Assembly (NCBI GenBank): GCA_965221075.1 | Contig: OZ244865.1 | Span: 1,984,001-2,048,000, forward strand | DNA: 64,000 nt | DNA from: UBA2970 sp965221075 | GTDB taxonomy: Bacteria; Verrucomicrobiota; Verrucomicrobiia; Limisphaerales; AAA164-E04 | Reading direction: 5' to 3' | In this document: piece after piece, positions 35,098 to 43,168 of the stretch | How the letters are laid out: each line of letters begins with the position of its first letter | Position numbering within the stretch: position 1 is the first letter of the stretch | Position numbers and translations under genes: made by a program | Notes under the pieces: model-generated | What the model saw: the letters and a program-made list of their open reading frames with translations, nothing else | What the model was told of the DNA's origin: nothing | Databases searched by the model: none

Positions 35098-35737
35098 GGG
35101 AGCGGATCCGGATGTCCCGGACGGCGCCGGTGGTCATCCAGGTGGCGATCCCCAGGGGACGGGAGTCCTCGATCTCCCCGAAGCGCATCGAGATCTTCCG
35201 CCCCTCGGTCTCCAGGTCCACCATCTGCCTGCCGCCGATCCAGGCCTCGATCCGCTCCGGTGTGGCCCGCACCGAGATGCGGTACCACCTGTCCTTCTCG
35301 AACTTCATGTAGTCGGCCGTCTCGTTCTCCGAGGCGTCCATCCCGTCGACGCTCGAGATGCCGACCACTCCCCCGCCCCATCCTCCGACCACGAAGCTGC
35401 AGTGGCTCCCGGCGTAGGGGAAGGTGAGGCAGCAGAAGAAGTCGAAGCCGTCGATCCGCTTGGCCTCCAGCGTCACCTCGTAGTCCATCTTGGGCGGCTG
35501 GCCGTCCAGGTGGATCCCGCTGAGCGCCAGCCCCGCGGGTATGCGGATGGCTCCCTCCTCCACGAACGGGGCCTCGTGGCCGGCGAAGGGGGTGACCTTC
35601 CAGCCCTCGAGGCTCTTGCCGTCGAAGAGCGGCTTCCATCCCTCGGCCTCGAGGTCGGGAGGCGGGGAATCCTCCTCCGCCAGGACCGCGGCGCCCAGGC
35701 CGGCAAGGAGGATGGGGAGCAGGCGGGCCGTGCGCAT
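35081..35737 (-). CDS. secreted DUF1080 / 3-keto-disaccharide hydrolase-like protein
   Basis: 218 residues with a signal peptide (TARLLPILLAGLGAAVLAEE). One concanavalin-like beta-sandwich of the DUF1080 family follows, with its start motif WKPLFDGKSLEGWKVTPFAG, then IHLDGQPPKMDYEVTLEAKRI and RWYRISVRATPERIEAWIGG. Family members cleave 3-keto-glycosides or bind sugars extracellularly. The 3' end overlaps the convergent JAMM-ferritin gene by 17 bp. The start lies 8 bp downstream of the molybdopterin oxidoreductase stop, and a promoter-like element sits in the end of that gene. Confidence 0.88.
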   Translation of the reverse strand: MRTARLLPILLAGLGAAVLAEEDSPPPDLEAEGWKPLFDGKSLEGWKVTPFAGHEAPFVEEGAIRIPAGLALSGIHLDGQPPKMDYEVTLEAKRIDGFDFFCCLTFPYAGSHCSFVVGGWGGGVVGISSVDGMDASENETADYMKFEKDRWYRISVRATPERIEAWIGGRQMVDLETEGRKISMRFGEIEDSRPLGIATWMTTGAVRDIRIRSLTPPE

Positions 35738-35742
35738 GCTCC

Positions 35743-35772
35743 AGCCTAGCCCGGCCCGCCGGAGGCCGGCAA
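35743..35772 (-). promoter_or_regulatory. predicted promoter of the DUF1080 gene
   Basis: Minus strand: TTGCCG, 18 bp, TAGGCT, then 5 nt to the ATG. It overlaps the 3' end of the upstream coding region. Confidence 0.5.
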
Positions 35773-36411
35773 GGCGGGATCGAAGCGCTCCTCCTTCCAG
35801 GGATCCCCGCTGGAGGAGTATCCCCGCAGCTCCCAGAATCCGGGAACGTCGCGGTCCACGAAGAGGATCTCCCGGACGAACTTGACCCCCTTCCAGCCGT
35901 AGCGTTCCGGGAGGATCACCCGCAGGGGGGCCCCGTGCGGCAAAGCCAGGGGCTCGCCTCCGAGGCGGTGGGCCAGGAGCGCGTCCGGCCGGAGGCAGGC
36001 CTCGAGGGGGTTGCAGGTGGTGTACCCGTCGTAGCCCCGGAAGAAGACGTGCCGGGCCCCGGGTCGGGGGCCCGCCCGGTCCGCCAGTGCGGCGAAGGGC
36101 GTTCCCTGCCATTCCAGTTTCCGGCAGCTCCAGGAAGTGACGCAGTGGAAGTCGGCCCGCAGGGAGGCCTGGGGGAGCTCCATCAGGCCCTCCCAGTCCA
36201 GCTCCAGCGGCCGCTCGACCAGGCCGCCGACCTGCAGGCGCCACCGGTCCAGGGGAATGTCCGGGTGGAATCCCAGGTCCAGGACGGGAAGGTCCCGGCG
36301 CAGGCTCTGTCCCGGAGGGAGCCCGGCCTCCTCCCGGCCTTCCGGAGACGGAGCTCGGCCCGGCATCCTCCGGGCCCAGCGCTCCTTGCGTGCGACGGCG
36401 TCGGGTCTCAT
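35746..36411 (-). CDS. sulfite oxidase-like molybdopterin-dependent oxidoreductase
   Basis: 221-residue protein of the sulfite oxidase / MsrP molybdopterin fold. The Mo-coordinating Cys sits in FHCVTSWSCRKLEWQG (about residue 93). Other family segments are WRLQVGGLVERPLELDWEGL, FFRGYDGYTTCNPLEACL, HGAPLRVILPERYGWKGVKFV and FWELRGYSSSGDPW. There is no signal peptide or Tat motif, so it is probably cytosolic, unlike MsrP. The substrate is unknown; sulfite or a sulfoxide is possible given the nearby sulfur genes but not shown. It is divergent from the peroxiredoxin gene. Confidence 0.88.
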   Translation of the reverse strand: MRPDAVARKERWARRMPGRAPSPEGREEAGLPPGQSLRRDLPVLDLGFHPDIPLDRWRLQVGGLVERPLELDWEGLMELPQASLRADFHCVTSWSCRKLEWQGTPFAALADRAGPRPGARHVFFRGYDGYTTCNPLEACLRPDALLAHRLGGEPLALPHGAPLRVILPERYGWKGVKFVREILFVDRDVPGFWELRGYSSSGDPWKEERFDPALPASGGPG

Positions 36412-36425
36412 GCTTCCACCCGCCC

Positions 36426-36454
36426 ATCGTAGGGGACGGAGGCCCCCCTCCCAA
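36426..36454 (-). promoter_or_regulatory. predicted promoter of the molybdopterin oxidoreductase gene
   Basis: Minus strand: TTGGGA, 17 bp, TACGAT, then 14 nt to the ATG. Confidence 0.5.
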
Positions 36455-36464
36455 ACGAATCCGT

Positions 36465-36492
36465 TTGCCATCCCCCGGTCCGGCGCTAGCCT
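36465..36492 (+). promoter_or_regulatory. predicted promoter of the peroxiredoxin gene
   Basis: TTGCCA, 16 bp, TAGCCT, leaving a leader of about 58 nt before the ATG at 36558. Its -35 lies 11 bp from the -35 of the divergent promoter. Confidence 0.5.
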
Positions 36493-36557
36493 CCCTCCCC
36501 TCTCGGTCCCCCTCCCCGGGGACCCATCCGGCACCCAGACACGGACAGGCATCCCCC

Positions 36558-37160
36558 ATGAGCGTACTGGTCGCGAAAGAGGCCCCCGACTTCACTGCAG
36601 CGGCCGCCATGCCCGACGGCAGCATCCAGGAGGACTTCTCCCTCTCCTCCCTGCGCGGCAGGTACGTGCTGCTCTTCTTCTGGCCGCTCGACTTCACCTT
36701 CGTCTGCCCCACCGAGATCATCGCCCTGGACCGCCGCTTCGAGTCGTTCCAGGACCAGGACGTGCAGCCGCTGGGAATCTCGATCGACTCCGCCTTCACC
36801 CACCTCGCCTGGAGGAGGACGCCGGTGGACCAGGGCGGCATCGGCCCGGTCAAGTACCCCATCGTCTCCGATGTCTCCCACTCGATCTGCCAGGCCTACG
36901 GCATCGAGCATCCCCGGGACGGGGTCGCCCTGCGGGCCACCTTCCTGATCGACAGGCAGGGCGTGGTCCAGCACCAGACCGTCAACAACCTCCCCCTGGG
37001 GCGCAACGTGGACGAGCACCTGCGGATGGTGGAGGCCCTGCGCTTCTTCGAGGAGTGCGGCGAGGTCTGCCCGGCCGGCTGGAGCAAGGGGAAGCAGGGC
37101 ATGGATCCCACCGCCGAGGGGGTGGCCCGCTACCTGAGCCAGCACCAGGAATCGCTCTGA
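36558..37160 (+). CDS. typical 2-Cys peroxiredoxin (AhpC/Prx1 type)
   Basis: 200-residue thiol peroxidase that reduces H2O2 and organic peroxides. The peroxidatic Cys lies in DFTFVCPTEIIALD (about residue 50) and the resolving Cys in ECGEVCPAGWSKGKQGM (about residue 170). RATFLIDRQGVVQH and NNLPLGRNVDE are also conserved, matching the Prx1/AhpC group in length and order. The reductase partner (AhpF or thioredoxin) is not nearby. The ATG at 36558 starts the conserved KEAPDFTA segment. It is followed 28 bp later by tgt on the same strand. Confidence 0.95.
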   Translation: MSVLVAKEAPDFTAAAAMPDGSIQEDFSLSSLRGRYVLLFFWPLDFTFVCPTEIIALDRRFESFQDQDVQPLGISIDSAFTHLAWRRTPVDQGGIGPVKYPIVSDVSHSICQAYGIEHPRDGVALRATFLIDRQGVVQHQTVNNLPLGRNVDEHLRMVEALRFFEECGEVCPAGWSKGKQGMDPTAEGVARYLSQHQESL

Positions 37161-37188
37161 GCCGGGACCGGAGCGCCTCCGCGGCTCC

Positions 37189-38346
37189 ATGTTCGAGCTG
37201 CTCCTCGAGGATCCCGGCAGCCGCGCCCGCCTGGGGCGGATAGCCACTTCCCGCGGGGCCGTCGAGACGCCGGCCTTCATGCCGGTGGGCACCCGGGCCA
37301 GCGTCAGGATGCTGGACAACCGGGAGCTGGAGGAGTGCCGGGCCCAGGCGATCCTGGGCAACGCCTACCACCTGGCCCTGCGGCCCGGGACCGGGATCCT
37401 GGCCGCTGCGGGAGGGCTGCACCGCTTCATGGGCTGGAAGAGGCCGATCCTCACCGACAGCGGAGGCTTCCAGGTGTTCAGCCTCTCGAGGATCCGCCGC
37501 ATCGAGCCCGGAGGCGTCGCCTTCCGCTCCCACCTCGACGGCTCGCCGCTGTTCCTGGGCCCCAGGGAGTCGATGGAGATCCAGCGGATCCTGGGCTCGG
37601 ACCTGGCCATGTGCTTCGACATCTGCCCGCCTGCCGGGGCCTCCCGGGCGGAGCTGGAGCGCGCGGTGGCCAAGACCCTGGAATGGGCCGCCGTCTGCCG
37701 CGAGCAGGAGCGCGCTCCCCGCCAGCAGGTCCTCGGCATCGTGCAGGGCGGCTCCTGCGAACGGCTCAGGGAGGAGTGCGCCCGGAAGCTGGTGGCCATG
37801 GACTTCGACGGCTACGCCGTCGGAGGAGTGAGCGTGGGGGAGGCCGAGCCGGAGATGATGACGGCGGTGGAGGCGACCGAGCCGCACCTGCCGGTCCGCA
37901 AGCCCCGCTACGCCATGGGGCTGGGGACCCCGGGGCAGCTGGTGGAGCTGGTGGCCCGGGGGATGGACCTCTTCGACTGCGTGCTGCCCACCCGCCTGGC
38001 CCGCAACGGCACCGCCTTCACCCCCGAGGGCAGCTGCAGCATCAAGGCCGGGCGGGAGAAGGAGAGCATGGGCCCCATCGATCCCCGGTGCCGGTGCCAC
38101 GCCTGCCGCAGCTACAGCCGCGCCTACATCCGCCACCTGCTCAACGTGGGGGAGTCGCTGGGGCCCAGGCTGCTCAGCCTGCACAACACCTGGATGGTGC
38201 TCGACCTGATGCGCCAGATCCGGGAGCAGCTCCGGCAGGGAACCTTCGGAAGCTTCCGGGAGCGGTGGCGCAAGGCGTGGCGGCCCTCGGAGCGGGTGCT
38301 CCAGGCCCGCCGGATCACCGGGCCGGACGCCAGTGGAGCAGCCTGA
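37189..38346 (+). CDS. tgt: tRNA-guanine transglycosylase (queuine/preQ1)
   Basis: 385-residue enzyme that swaps guanine-34 for preQ1 in GUN-anticodon tRNAs. The substrate-binding Asp90 lies in LTDSGGFQVFSL and the nucleophile Asp263 in LFDCVLPTRLARNG. The zinc site is Cys301, Cys303, Cys306 and His332 (CRCHACRSY and SLHNT). GIVQGG and GYAVGGVSVGE are intact. Length is normal for bacterial Tgt. The 3' end overlaps recJ on the opposite strand by 32 bp. No other queuosine genes are in the window. Confidence 0.97.
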   Translation: MFELLLEDPGSRARLGRIATSRGAVETPAFMPVGTRASVRMLDNRELEECRAQAILGNAYHLALRPGTGILAAAGGLHRFMGWKRPILTDSGGFQVFSLSRIRRIEPGGVAFRSHLDGSPLFLGPRESMEIQRILGSDLAMCFDICPPAGASRAELERAVAKTLEWAAVCREQERAPRQQVLGIVQGGSCERLREECARKLVAMDFDGYAVGGVSVGEAEPEMMTAVEATEPHLPVRKPRYAMGLGTPGQLVELVARGMDLFDCVLPTRLARNGTAFTPEGSCSIKAGREKESMGPIDPRCRCHACRSYSRAYIRHLLNVGESLGPRLLSLHNTWMVLDLMRQIREQLRQGTFGSFRERWRKAWRPSERVLQARRITGPDASGAA

Positions 38347-40030
38347 GCTGGATGCCCTCCTGGCCTCCCAGCCGGCACTTCCGGGGCTCGTAGGCCAGGT
38401 CGAAGGAGCCTGAGGGAAGCGGGGCGTCCCTGCAGTTCCACCAGACCACTTCCCGGGAGTCGGCCCCGTCGGTTACCCGGAAGCGGGCGTGGATCCCCTC
38501 CTTCCCCATGCGCACCGGCCTGTCCTCCAGGACCAGGTTCCTGGAGCAGAAGCGGACCGGATCGTTCCCCTTGCCGTAGGGCTCCAGGGAGGAGAGCTCG
38601 CGCATCCGGGCCAGGGAGTTCTCCCCCAGGGGGATCCGGGAGTCGAGCCGCAGGGAGGCCACCAGGTGCTCCGGCCTGAGGCGCTCCCGGGCGTAGCGGC
38701 CCAGCCGCTGGCGGAAGGCGTCCAGGTTGCGGCTCTCGATGGTGAGACCGGCGGCCATGGCATGGCCGCCGTGGTCCAGCAGCAGATCGCCGCAGGCGCC
38801 GAGGGCCCGGGCCAGGTCGAAGCCCTCCACGCTGCGGCCCGAGCCCTTGAGGACCTCCCCCTCGCCCCCGAGGACCAGCACCGGGCGGTAGAACTGGGAG
38901 ACGATGCGGCTGGCCACGATCCCCACCACCCCGATGTGCCATCCCGGCCTGCCCAGGACCAGGATCCCCTCCCCTGCCTCCCGGATCGACTCCTCGGCCA
39001 TCCGGACGGCCTCCTCGGCGACCTCCCGCTCGATCGCCTGGCGCTCCCGGTTGCAGCCGTCCATCCTCCTGGCCCGATCGATCGCGGCGTCCCGGTCGGG
39101 GCTGCGCAGCAGGTCCAGCGAGACCATGGCGTCCTCCATCCGCCCGGCGGCGTTGATCCGGGGCCCCAGCTGGCAGTTGATGGAGACGATGTCGATGGCG
39201 TCCCTGAGCTGGGCCACCTCCATCAGCGCCAGAAGGCCGGCCCGGCGTGTCTGGTTGAGGCGCCTCAGGCCTGCGGTGACCAGCACCCGGTTCTCCCGGA
39301 CCAGGGGGACCATGTCGGCCACCGTTCCCAGGGCCACCAGATCCAGAAGGGGCTTGAGGTCGTAGGCGTAGGCGGCCGGGGGGGAGTTGAGCTGGCGGGC
39401 GCGCTGCACGATGGCGTGGGCCAGCTTGAAGGCCAGGCCCGCCGAGCTGAGCTCCCGGAGGGAGCCCTCCCCGCGGTAGGGGTTGACCAGGGCGAAGGCC
39501 GGGGGAAGCGGATCGGAGAGCTGGTGGTGGTCCAGGACTATCACCTCCACCCCCTTGACGGCCAGATCGGCGATGGTCCGGGTGGCGGTCGAGCCGCAGT
39601 CGACCGCCAGGAGCAGATCGGGACGGCACTCCTCCAGGCAGCGGCCGACCGAGGCGGGGTTGAGCCCGACCCCCTCGTTGTGGCGGTGGGGCAGGCACTT
39701 GTCCACCCGCCACCCCAGATCCTCCATCACCTCCAGCAGGATGGCGGTGGCGGTGATGCCGTCGGCGTCGTAGTCCCCGAAGAGCACGATCCGCTCCCCC
39801 GCCTCCCTCGCCTGGAAGATCCTGCCGACCGCCTTGTCCATGTCGGGCAGGGAGAAGGGATCGGCCAGATGGCGGTAGCTGGGCTCGAGGAAGAGGCGGA
39901 TCTCCTCCGCTTTGCGCATTCCCCGGTTGATCAGGCACTGCGCCATCAGGGGGGACACCCCCAGCTCCCGGGAGAGGGACTCCGACAGGATCCTGTCCTC
40001 GGGAAAGCAATGCCATTCGGGATCCAGCAC
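38315..40030 (-). CDS. recJ: single-stranded-DNA-specific exonuclease RecJ
   Basis: 571-residue 5'-3' exonuclease acting in recombination and mismatch repair, close to the E. coli length. The DHH-phosphoesterase motifs are GDYDADGITATAIL (about residues 85-98), VDCGSTATR and VLDHHQLSD, and the DHHA1 motif GGHAMAAGL is near residue 425. INCQLGPRINAAGRM is also typical. The GTG start is preceded by GGAAGGAG at good spacing and a promoter. The 3' end overlaps tgt by 32 bp. Confidence 0.96.
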   Translation of the reverse strand: MLDPEWHCFPEDRILSESLSRELGVSPLMAQCLINRGMRKAEEIRLFLEPSYRHLADPFSLPDMDKAVGRIFQAREAGERIVLFGDYDADGITATAILLEVMEDLGWRVDKCLPHRHNEGVGLNPASVGRCLEECRPDLLLAVDCGSTATRTIADLAVKGVEVIVLDHHQLSDPLPPAFALVNPYRGEGSLRELSSAGLAFKLAHAIVQRARQLNSPPAAYAYDLKPLLDLVALGTVADMVPLVRENRVLVTAGLRRLNQTRRAGLLALMEVAQLRDAIDIVSINCQLGPRINAAGRMEDAMVSLDLLRSPDRDAAIDRARRMDGCNRERQAIEREVAEEAVRMAEESIREAGEGILVLGRPGWHIGVVGIVASRIVSQFYRPVLVLGGEGEVLKGSGRSVEGFDLARALGACGDLLLDHGGHAMAAGLTIESRNLDAFRQRLGRYARERLRPEHLVASLRLDSRIPLGENSLARMRELSSLEPYGKGNDPVRFCSRNLVLEDRPVRMGKEGIHARFRVTDGADSREVVWWNCRDAPLPSGSFDLAYEPRKCRLGGQEGIQLRLLHWRPAR

Positions 40031-40044
40031 AGTCTCCTTCCGAG

Positions 40045-40073
40045 GGGTTAGCCGAGACGCAGGGAGCTGTCAA
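40045..40073 (-). promoter_or_regulatory. promoter of recJ
   Basis: Minus strand: a perfect TTGACA, 17 bp, TAACCC, then a leader containing GGAAGGAG before the GTG start. Here a Shine-Dalgarno is clearly used. Confidence 0.6.
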
Positions 40074-40103
40074 TTCCCGCCCGGAGGGCGGAGGACGCCG
40101 CGG

Positions 40104-42629
40104 CTAGGCTCCCTGCTCGGCGCTTCCGGCCACGATCGACTCCGGGGGGGGCTCGGCCAGCTCCGGCCTCTCGCCCCGGGTCCACCACAGCACGATCGAG
40201 CCGGCGATGTAGATGCTGGAGTAGGTCCCGGTGATCACCCCGATCATGAAGGTGAAGGCGAAGTCGTTGATCACGCTTCCCCCGAAGACGTAGAGGGAGA
40301 GGGCGGTGAACAGGGTGGTGCCCGAGGTGATGATGGTGCGGCTCAGGCACTTGTTGATGGCCCGGTTCATGATCTGGCGGAAGCTGCCCCGGGCGCCCAT
40401 CCTCAGGTCCTCCCGGATCCGGTCGAAGATCACGATGGTGTCGTTGATCGAGAAGCCTATCACCGTGAGGATGGCCGCCACCATCGGGGCGTTGAGCTCG
40501 CGGCCGGTCAGGAAGAACCACCCCAGGGTCATGAGCACGTCGTGGACCACCGCCAGGACCGCTCCGATGGCGAAGGAGAACTCGTAGCGCATCGCCACGT
40601 AGAAGAGGATGCCGAAGAGCGCCAGGGCGATCGCGATCAGGGCCGATCGCTGGATCTCGCTGCCCACCGAGCCTCCCACCTTGCTGGCCGAGACCACCTC
40701 GAAGCCCGCCTGCGGGAACTGCTCCCGCAGGGCCTGCGAGACCGCCTCCCCGGTCCCGAACGGGCTGGTGACCTTGAGGGTCTCGGCGCCGCTGCCGATG
40801 TCGCGCTGGTAGACGATCCCGGCGCTTCCCACCCCGTCGATCCCGTCGACCACGGGCCTCAGATCGGCGGTGTCCACCGCCTCGGAGAAGCGGTAGACCA
40901 TGGAGTCCCCTCCCGAGAAGTCGATGCCGACCACCGCCGCTCCCCGGTAGAGCCCGAAGCCGGCGCCCACCAGGATCAGCGCCCAGGAGATGGCGAACCA
41001 GCTCTTCCAGTGGCGCATGAAGTCGAGATCCAGATCGTGGAGGACGCCCAGCCGCATCATGGAGACGCTCTTCATCCAGCCCGCCGCCAGGAGCCCCTGG
41101 AGCACCAGCCGGGTGATCACCAGGGCCGAGAACATGCTGGCGAGGATCCCGATGGTCAGAGTGACTCCGAAGCCCTTGACCGGGCCCTTGCCCAGGTAGA
41201 TCAGGATGATGGAGGCGATCAGGGTGGTGACGTTGGCGTCGAAGATGGTCCCGAAGGCCCGGCTGTATCCGGTGTCGATCGAGCCCCTGACCGACTTGCC
41301 CTTGGACAGCTCCTCCCGGATCCGCTCCAGGATCAGCACGTTGGCGTCGATGGCCATGCCGATGGTGAGCACCACCCCGGCGATGCCGGGCAGGGTCAGG
41401 GTGGCGTCGAGGGAGCAGAGCACCCCCAGCAGGAAGACCAGGTTGAGAAGCAGGGCGAAGTTGGCGATCATCCCGGCGAGCAGGTAGTAGGCGGCCATGA
41501 AGGCCGCCACCAGGCCCAGGCCGATCAGGCAGGCCTTGACCCCCGAGCGCACCGAGTCCCGGCCCAGGGTGGGCTCCACCGTCTGCTCCTCGACGATGGA
41601 GACCGGGGCCTCGAGCGGGTTCTCCAGCACGTTGACCATCTGGGTGGCCTCCCGGAAGGTGTAGTCCCCCTCGATCATCCCGCTGCCGGTCAGGATCGGC
41701 TCGTTGATGGTCACCACGCTCATCAGCTTGCCGTCGAGCACAATGGCGGTGGCCCGTCCCACGTTCTCCCGGGTCAGCTCGGCGAAGAGCGGCGCGCCCT
41801 CGGAGGTCATCTCGAAGTGGATGTTGAGCTGGGCGCTCATCGGATCCTGCTGGATCATGGCGCGGCTCAGGTGCTTGCCGGTCAGCCCCTTCTCGGGCTC
41901 CTTCTTCACCAGGAAGGAATCGGTGGCGGCGGGACCGCCCTCGCCGGGATCCCGGGCCAGTTCCAGGATCTCGTATCCGGGGATCATCGCCCCCTCGGCC
42001 AGGAGCTGGGCGCTCCGCTCGTGGACCATGCGGAACTCCAGGAAGGCCGGGCGGGTGAGGGTGCTGCGGGCCATCTGGTAGTCGGCGTCGGAGAGGCCCG
42101 GCAGCTGGATCAGGATCCGGTCCTCCCCCACCGCCTGCAGCACCGGCTCGGCCACCCCGAAGCGGTCGATGCGCGAGCGCAGGACCTCGATCGCCTGGGC
42201 CAGCACCTCGGAGCGGACACGGTCCGGGGAGAGCTTGCTGGTGTCGAGCTCTACCAGGAAGGAGATGCCGCCCTGGAGGTCCAGCCCCAGCTGGATCTGA
42301 CCGGCCGACTCGTTCTGGAGGACGTTGAGGAGGGAGCGGACCTGGTCGTCCTTGCCTTCCAGCGGGACGCGGGGAAAGAGCGCGGCGACATCGTTGGTGC
42401 CGATGGCCTCCACCAGGCTGGCGTACTGCCGGTCGGGCCTTTCCAGATCCAGGCTCCTGGCCCTCCCGACGATGGCGTCGGCGACTTCGGCCAGCTCCGG
42501 ATCGCTGCGGTCCGCCTGCTCGTCGAAGTGCTCGATCAGGTTCCTGCCGGTCGGCGGGTTGATCTCCCAAAGGGCCCAGGCCAGGACGAAGGCCACCAGC
42601 GCCCACTTCCAGAAGTAGCCGGAACTCAT
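40104..42629 (-). CDS. secDF: fused protein translocase subunit SecDF
   Basis: 841-residue natural fusion of SecD and SecF, which use the proton gradient to pull Sec substrates across the membrane. The SecD half (about 1-530) has an N-terminal helix, the signature IQLGLDLQGGISFLVELD, a large periplasmic domain, and helices around KACLIGLGLVAAFMAAYYLL and GIAGVVLTIGMAIDANVLI. The SecF half begins near DLDFMRHWKSWFAISW, with YRGAAVVGIDFSGGDSM, AILTVIGFSINDTIVIFDRI and FMIGVITGTYSSIYIAGSIVLWW. It lies 72 bp downstream of yajC in the usual order. Fused SecDF is common in Verrucomicrobiota. Confidence 0.97.
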   Translation of the reverse strand: MSSGYFWKWALVAFVLAWALWEINPPTGRNLIEHFDEQADRSDPELAEVADAIVGRARSLDLERPDRQYASLVEAIGTNDVAALFPRVPLEGKDDQVRSLLNVLQNESAGQIQLGLDLQGGISFLVELDTSKLSPDRVRSEVLAQAIEVLRSRIDRFGVAEPVLQAVGEDRILIQLPGLSDADYQMARSTLTRPAFLEFRMVHERSAQLLAEGAMIPGYEILELARDPGEGGPAATDSFLVKKEPEKGLTGKHLSRAMIQQDPMSAQLNIHFEMTSEGAPLFAELTRENVGRATAIVLDGKLMSVVTINEPILTGSGMIEGDYTFREATQMVNVLENPLEAPVSIVEEQTVEPTLGRDSVRSGVKACLIGLGLVAAFMAAYYLLAGMIANFALLLNLVFLLGVLCSLDATLTLPGIAGVVLTIGMAIDANVLILERIREELSKGKSVRGSIDTGYSRAFGTIFDANVTTLIASIILIYLGKGPVKGFGVTLTIGILASMFSALVITRLVLQGLLAAGWMKSVSMMRLGVLHDLDLDFMRHWKSWFAISWALILVGAGFGLYRGAAVVGIDFSGGDSMVYRFSEAVDTADLRPVVDGIDGVGSAGIVYQRDIGSGAETLKVTSPFGTGEAVSQALREQFPQAGFEVVSASKVGGSVGSEIQRSALIAIALALFGILFYVAMRYEFSFAIGAVLAVVHDVLMTLGWFFLTGRELNAPMVAAILTVIGFSINDTIVIFDRIREDLRMGARGSFRQIMNRAINKCLSRTIITSGTTLFTALSLYVFGGSVINDFAFTFMIGVITGTYSSIYIAGSIVLWWTRGERPELAEPPPESIVAGSAEQGA

Positions 42630-42701
42630 GGGCAGACCCGCTTCGGGGCACGCGACGGCTCCGCCGGGCCCCGGTCGCCTCCGGCCCCTTCCGGCTTGCG
42701 C

Positions 42702-43046
42702 CTATCCCTTCTCACCGCTCTTCCCGGTCTTGTCACTGATGTCGGATACCGAACTCTTGAGGATGTCCAGCTTGCTGTCCGCCGACCGGATCGATATGCT
42801 CCTGTCGCCCATCCCCACCACCACTCCCACGATCCCCCCCGAGGTGACCACCTTGTCGCCCACCTTGAGCGACTCCAGCAGCTTGGCGTGCTGCTTGTTG
42901 CGTACCGACTGGGGCCGGATCAGCAGGACGTAGAACACCACCAGCAAGACGGCGATGGGCAAGAATGCCGTCCATGCCGGCGCGCTGGGAGAGTCCGCCG
43001 GAGTCTGAGCAGCCACCAGCAAGCACTCCATCAACCAGTAATCCAT
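42702..43046 (-). CDS. yajC: preprotein translocase subunit YajC
   Basis: 114-residue single-pass Sec accessory protein. The membrane helix is AFLPIAVLLVVFYVLLIRP, followed by the family motif RPQSVRNKQHAKLLESLKVGD and VVTSGGIVGVVVGM, with a charged tail. It is the first gene of the yajC-secDF operon and has its own upstream promoter. An internal ATG four codons in (MECLLVA) is an alternative start. Confidence 0.95.
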   Translation of the reverse strand: MDYWLMECLLVAAQTPADSPSAPAWTAFLPIAVLLVVFYVLLIRPQSVRNKQHAKLLESLKVGDKVVTSGGIVGVVVGMGDRSISIRSADSKLDILKSSVSDISDKTGKSGEKG

Positions 43047-43074
43047 CGTCGCTCCCGAGCAAACCGGAGGGGGG

Positions 43075-43102
43075 AATCTAGGGTCCCTCCGCCCTTTGGC
43101 AA
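43075..43102 (-). promoter_or_regulatory. predicted promoter of yajC-secDF
   Basis: Minus strand: TTGCCA, 16 bp, TAGATT, with a leader of about 20 nt to the yajC ATG. Confidence 0.6.
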
Positions 43103-43131
43103 GCCAAACCTCGGGAGGATGCGTCCAGCCG

Positions 43132-43161
43132 TTCGATCCGCGGTCCCCTTCATGGTAGGGT
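43132..43161 (+). promoter_or_regulatory. predicted leaderless-type promoter of the 334-residue LamG-like gene
   Basis: TTCGAT, 18 bp, TAGGGT, then exactly 7 nt to the GTG start at 43169. The -35 is weak. Confidence 0.45.
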
Positions 43162-43168
43162 CGGTTCC

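Noticed and set aside
40048..42651. 867-codon second minus-strand frame over secDF
   Set aside because: Gly/Arg/Pro-rich translation without motifs, a GC-driven shadow of the clearly recognisable secDF frame.
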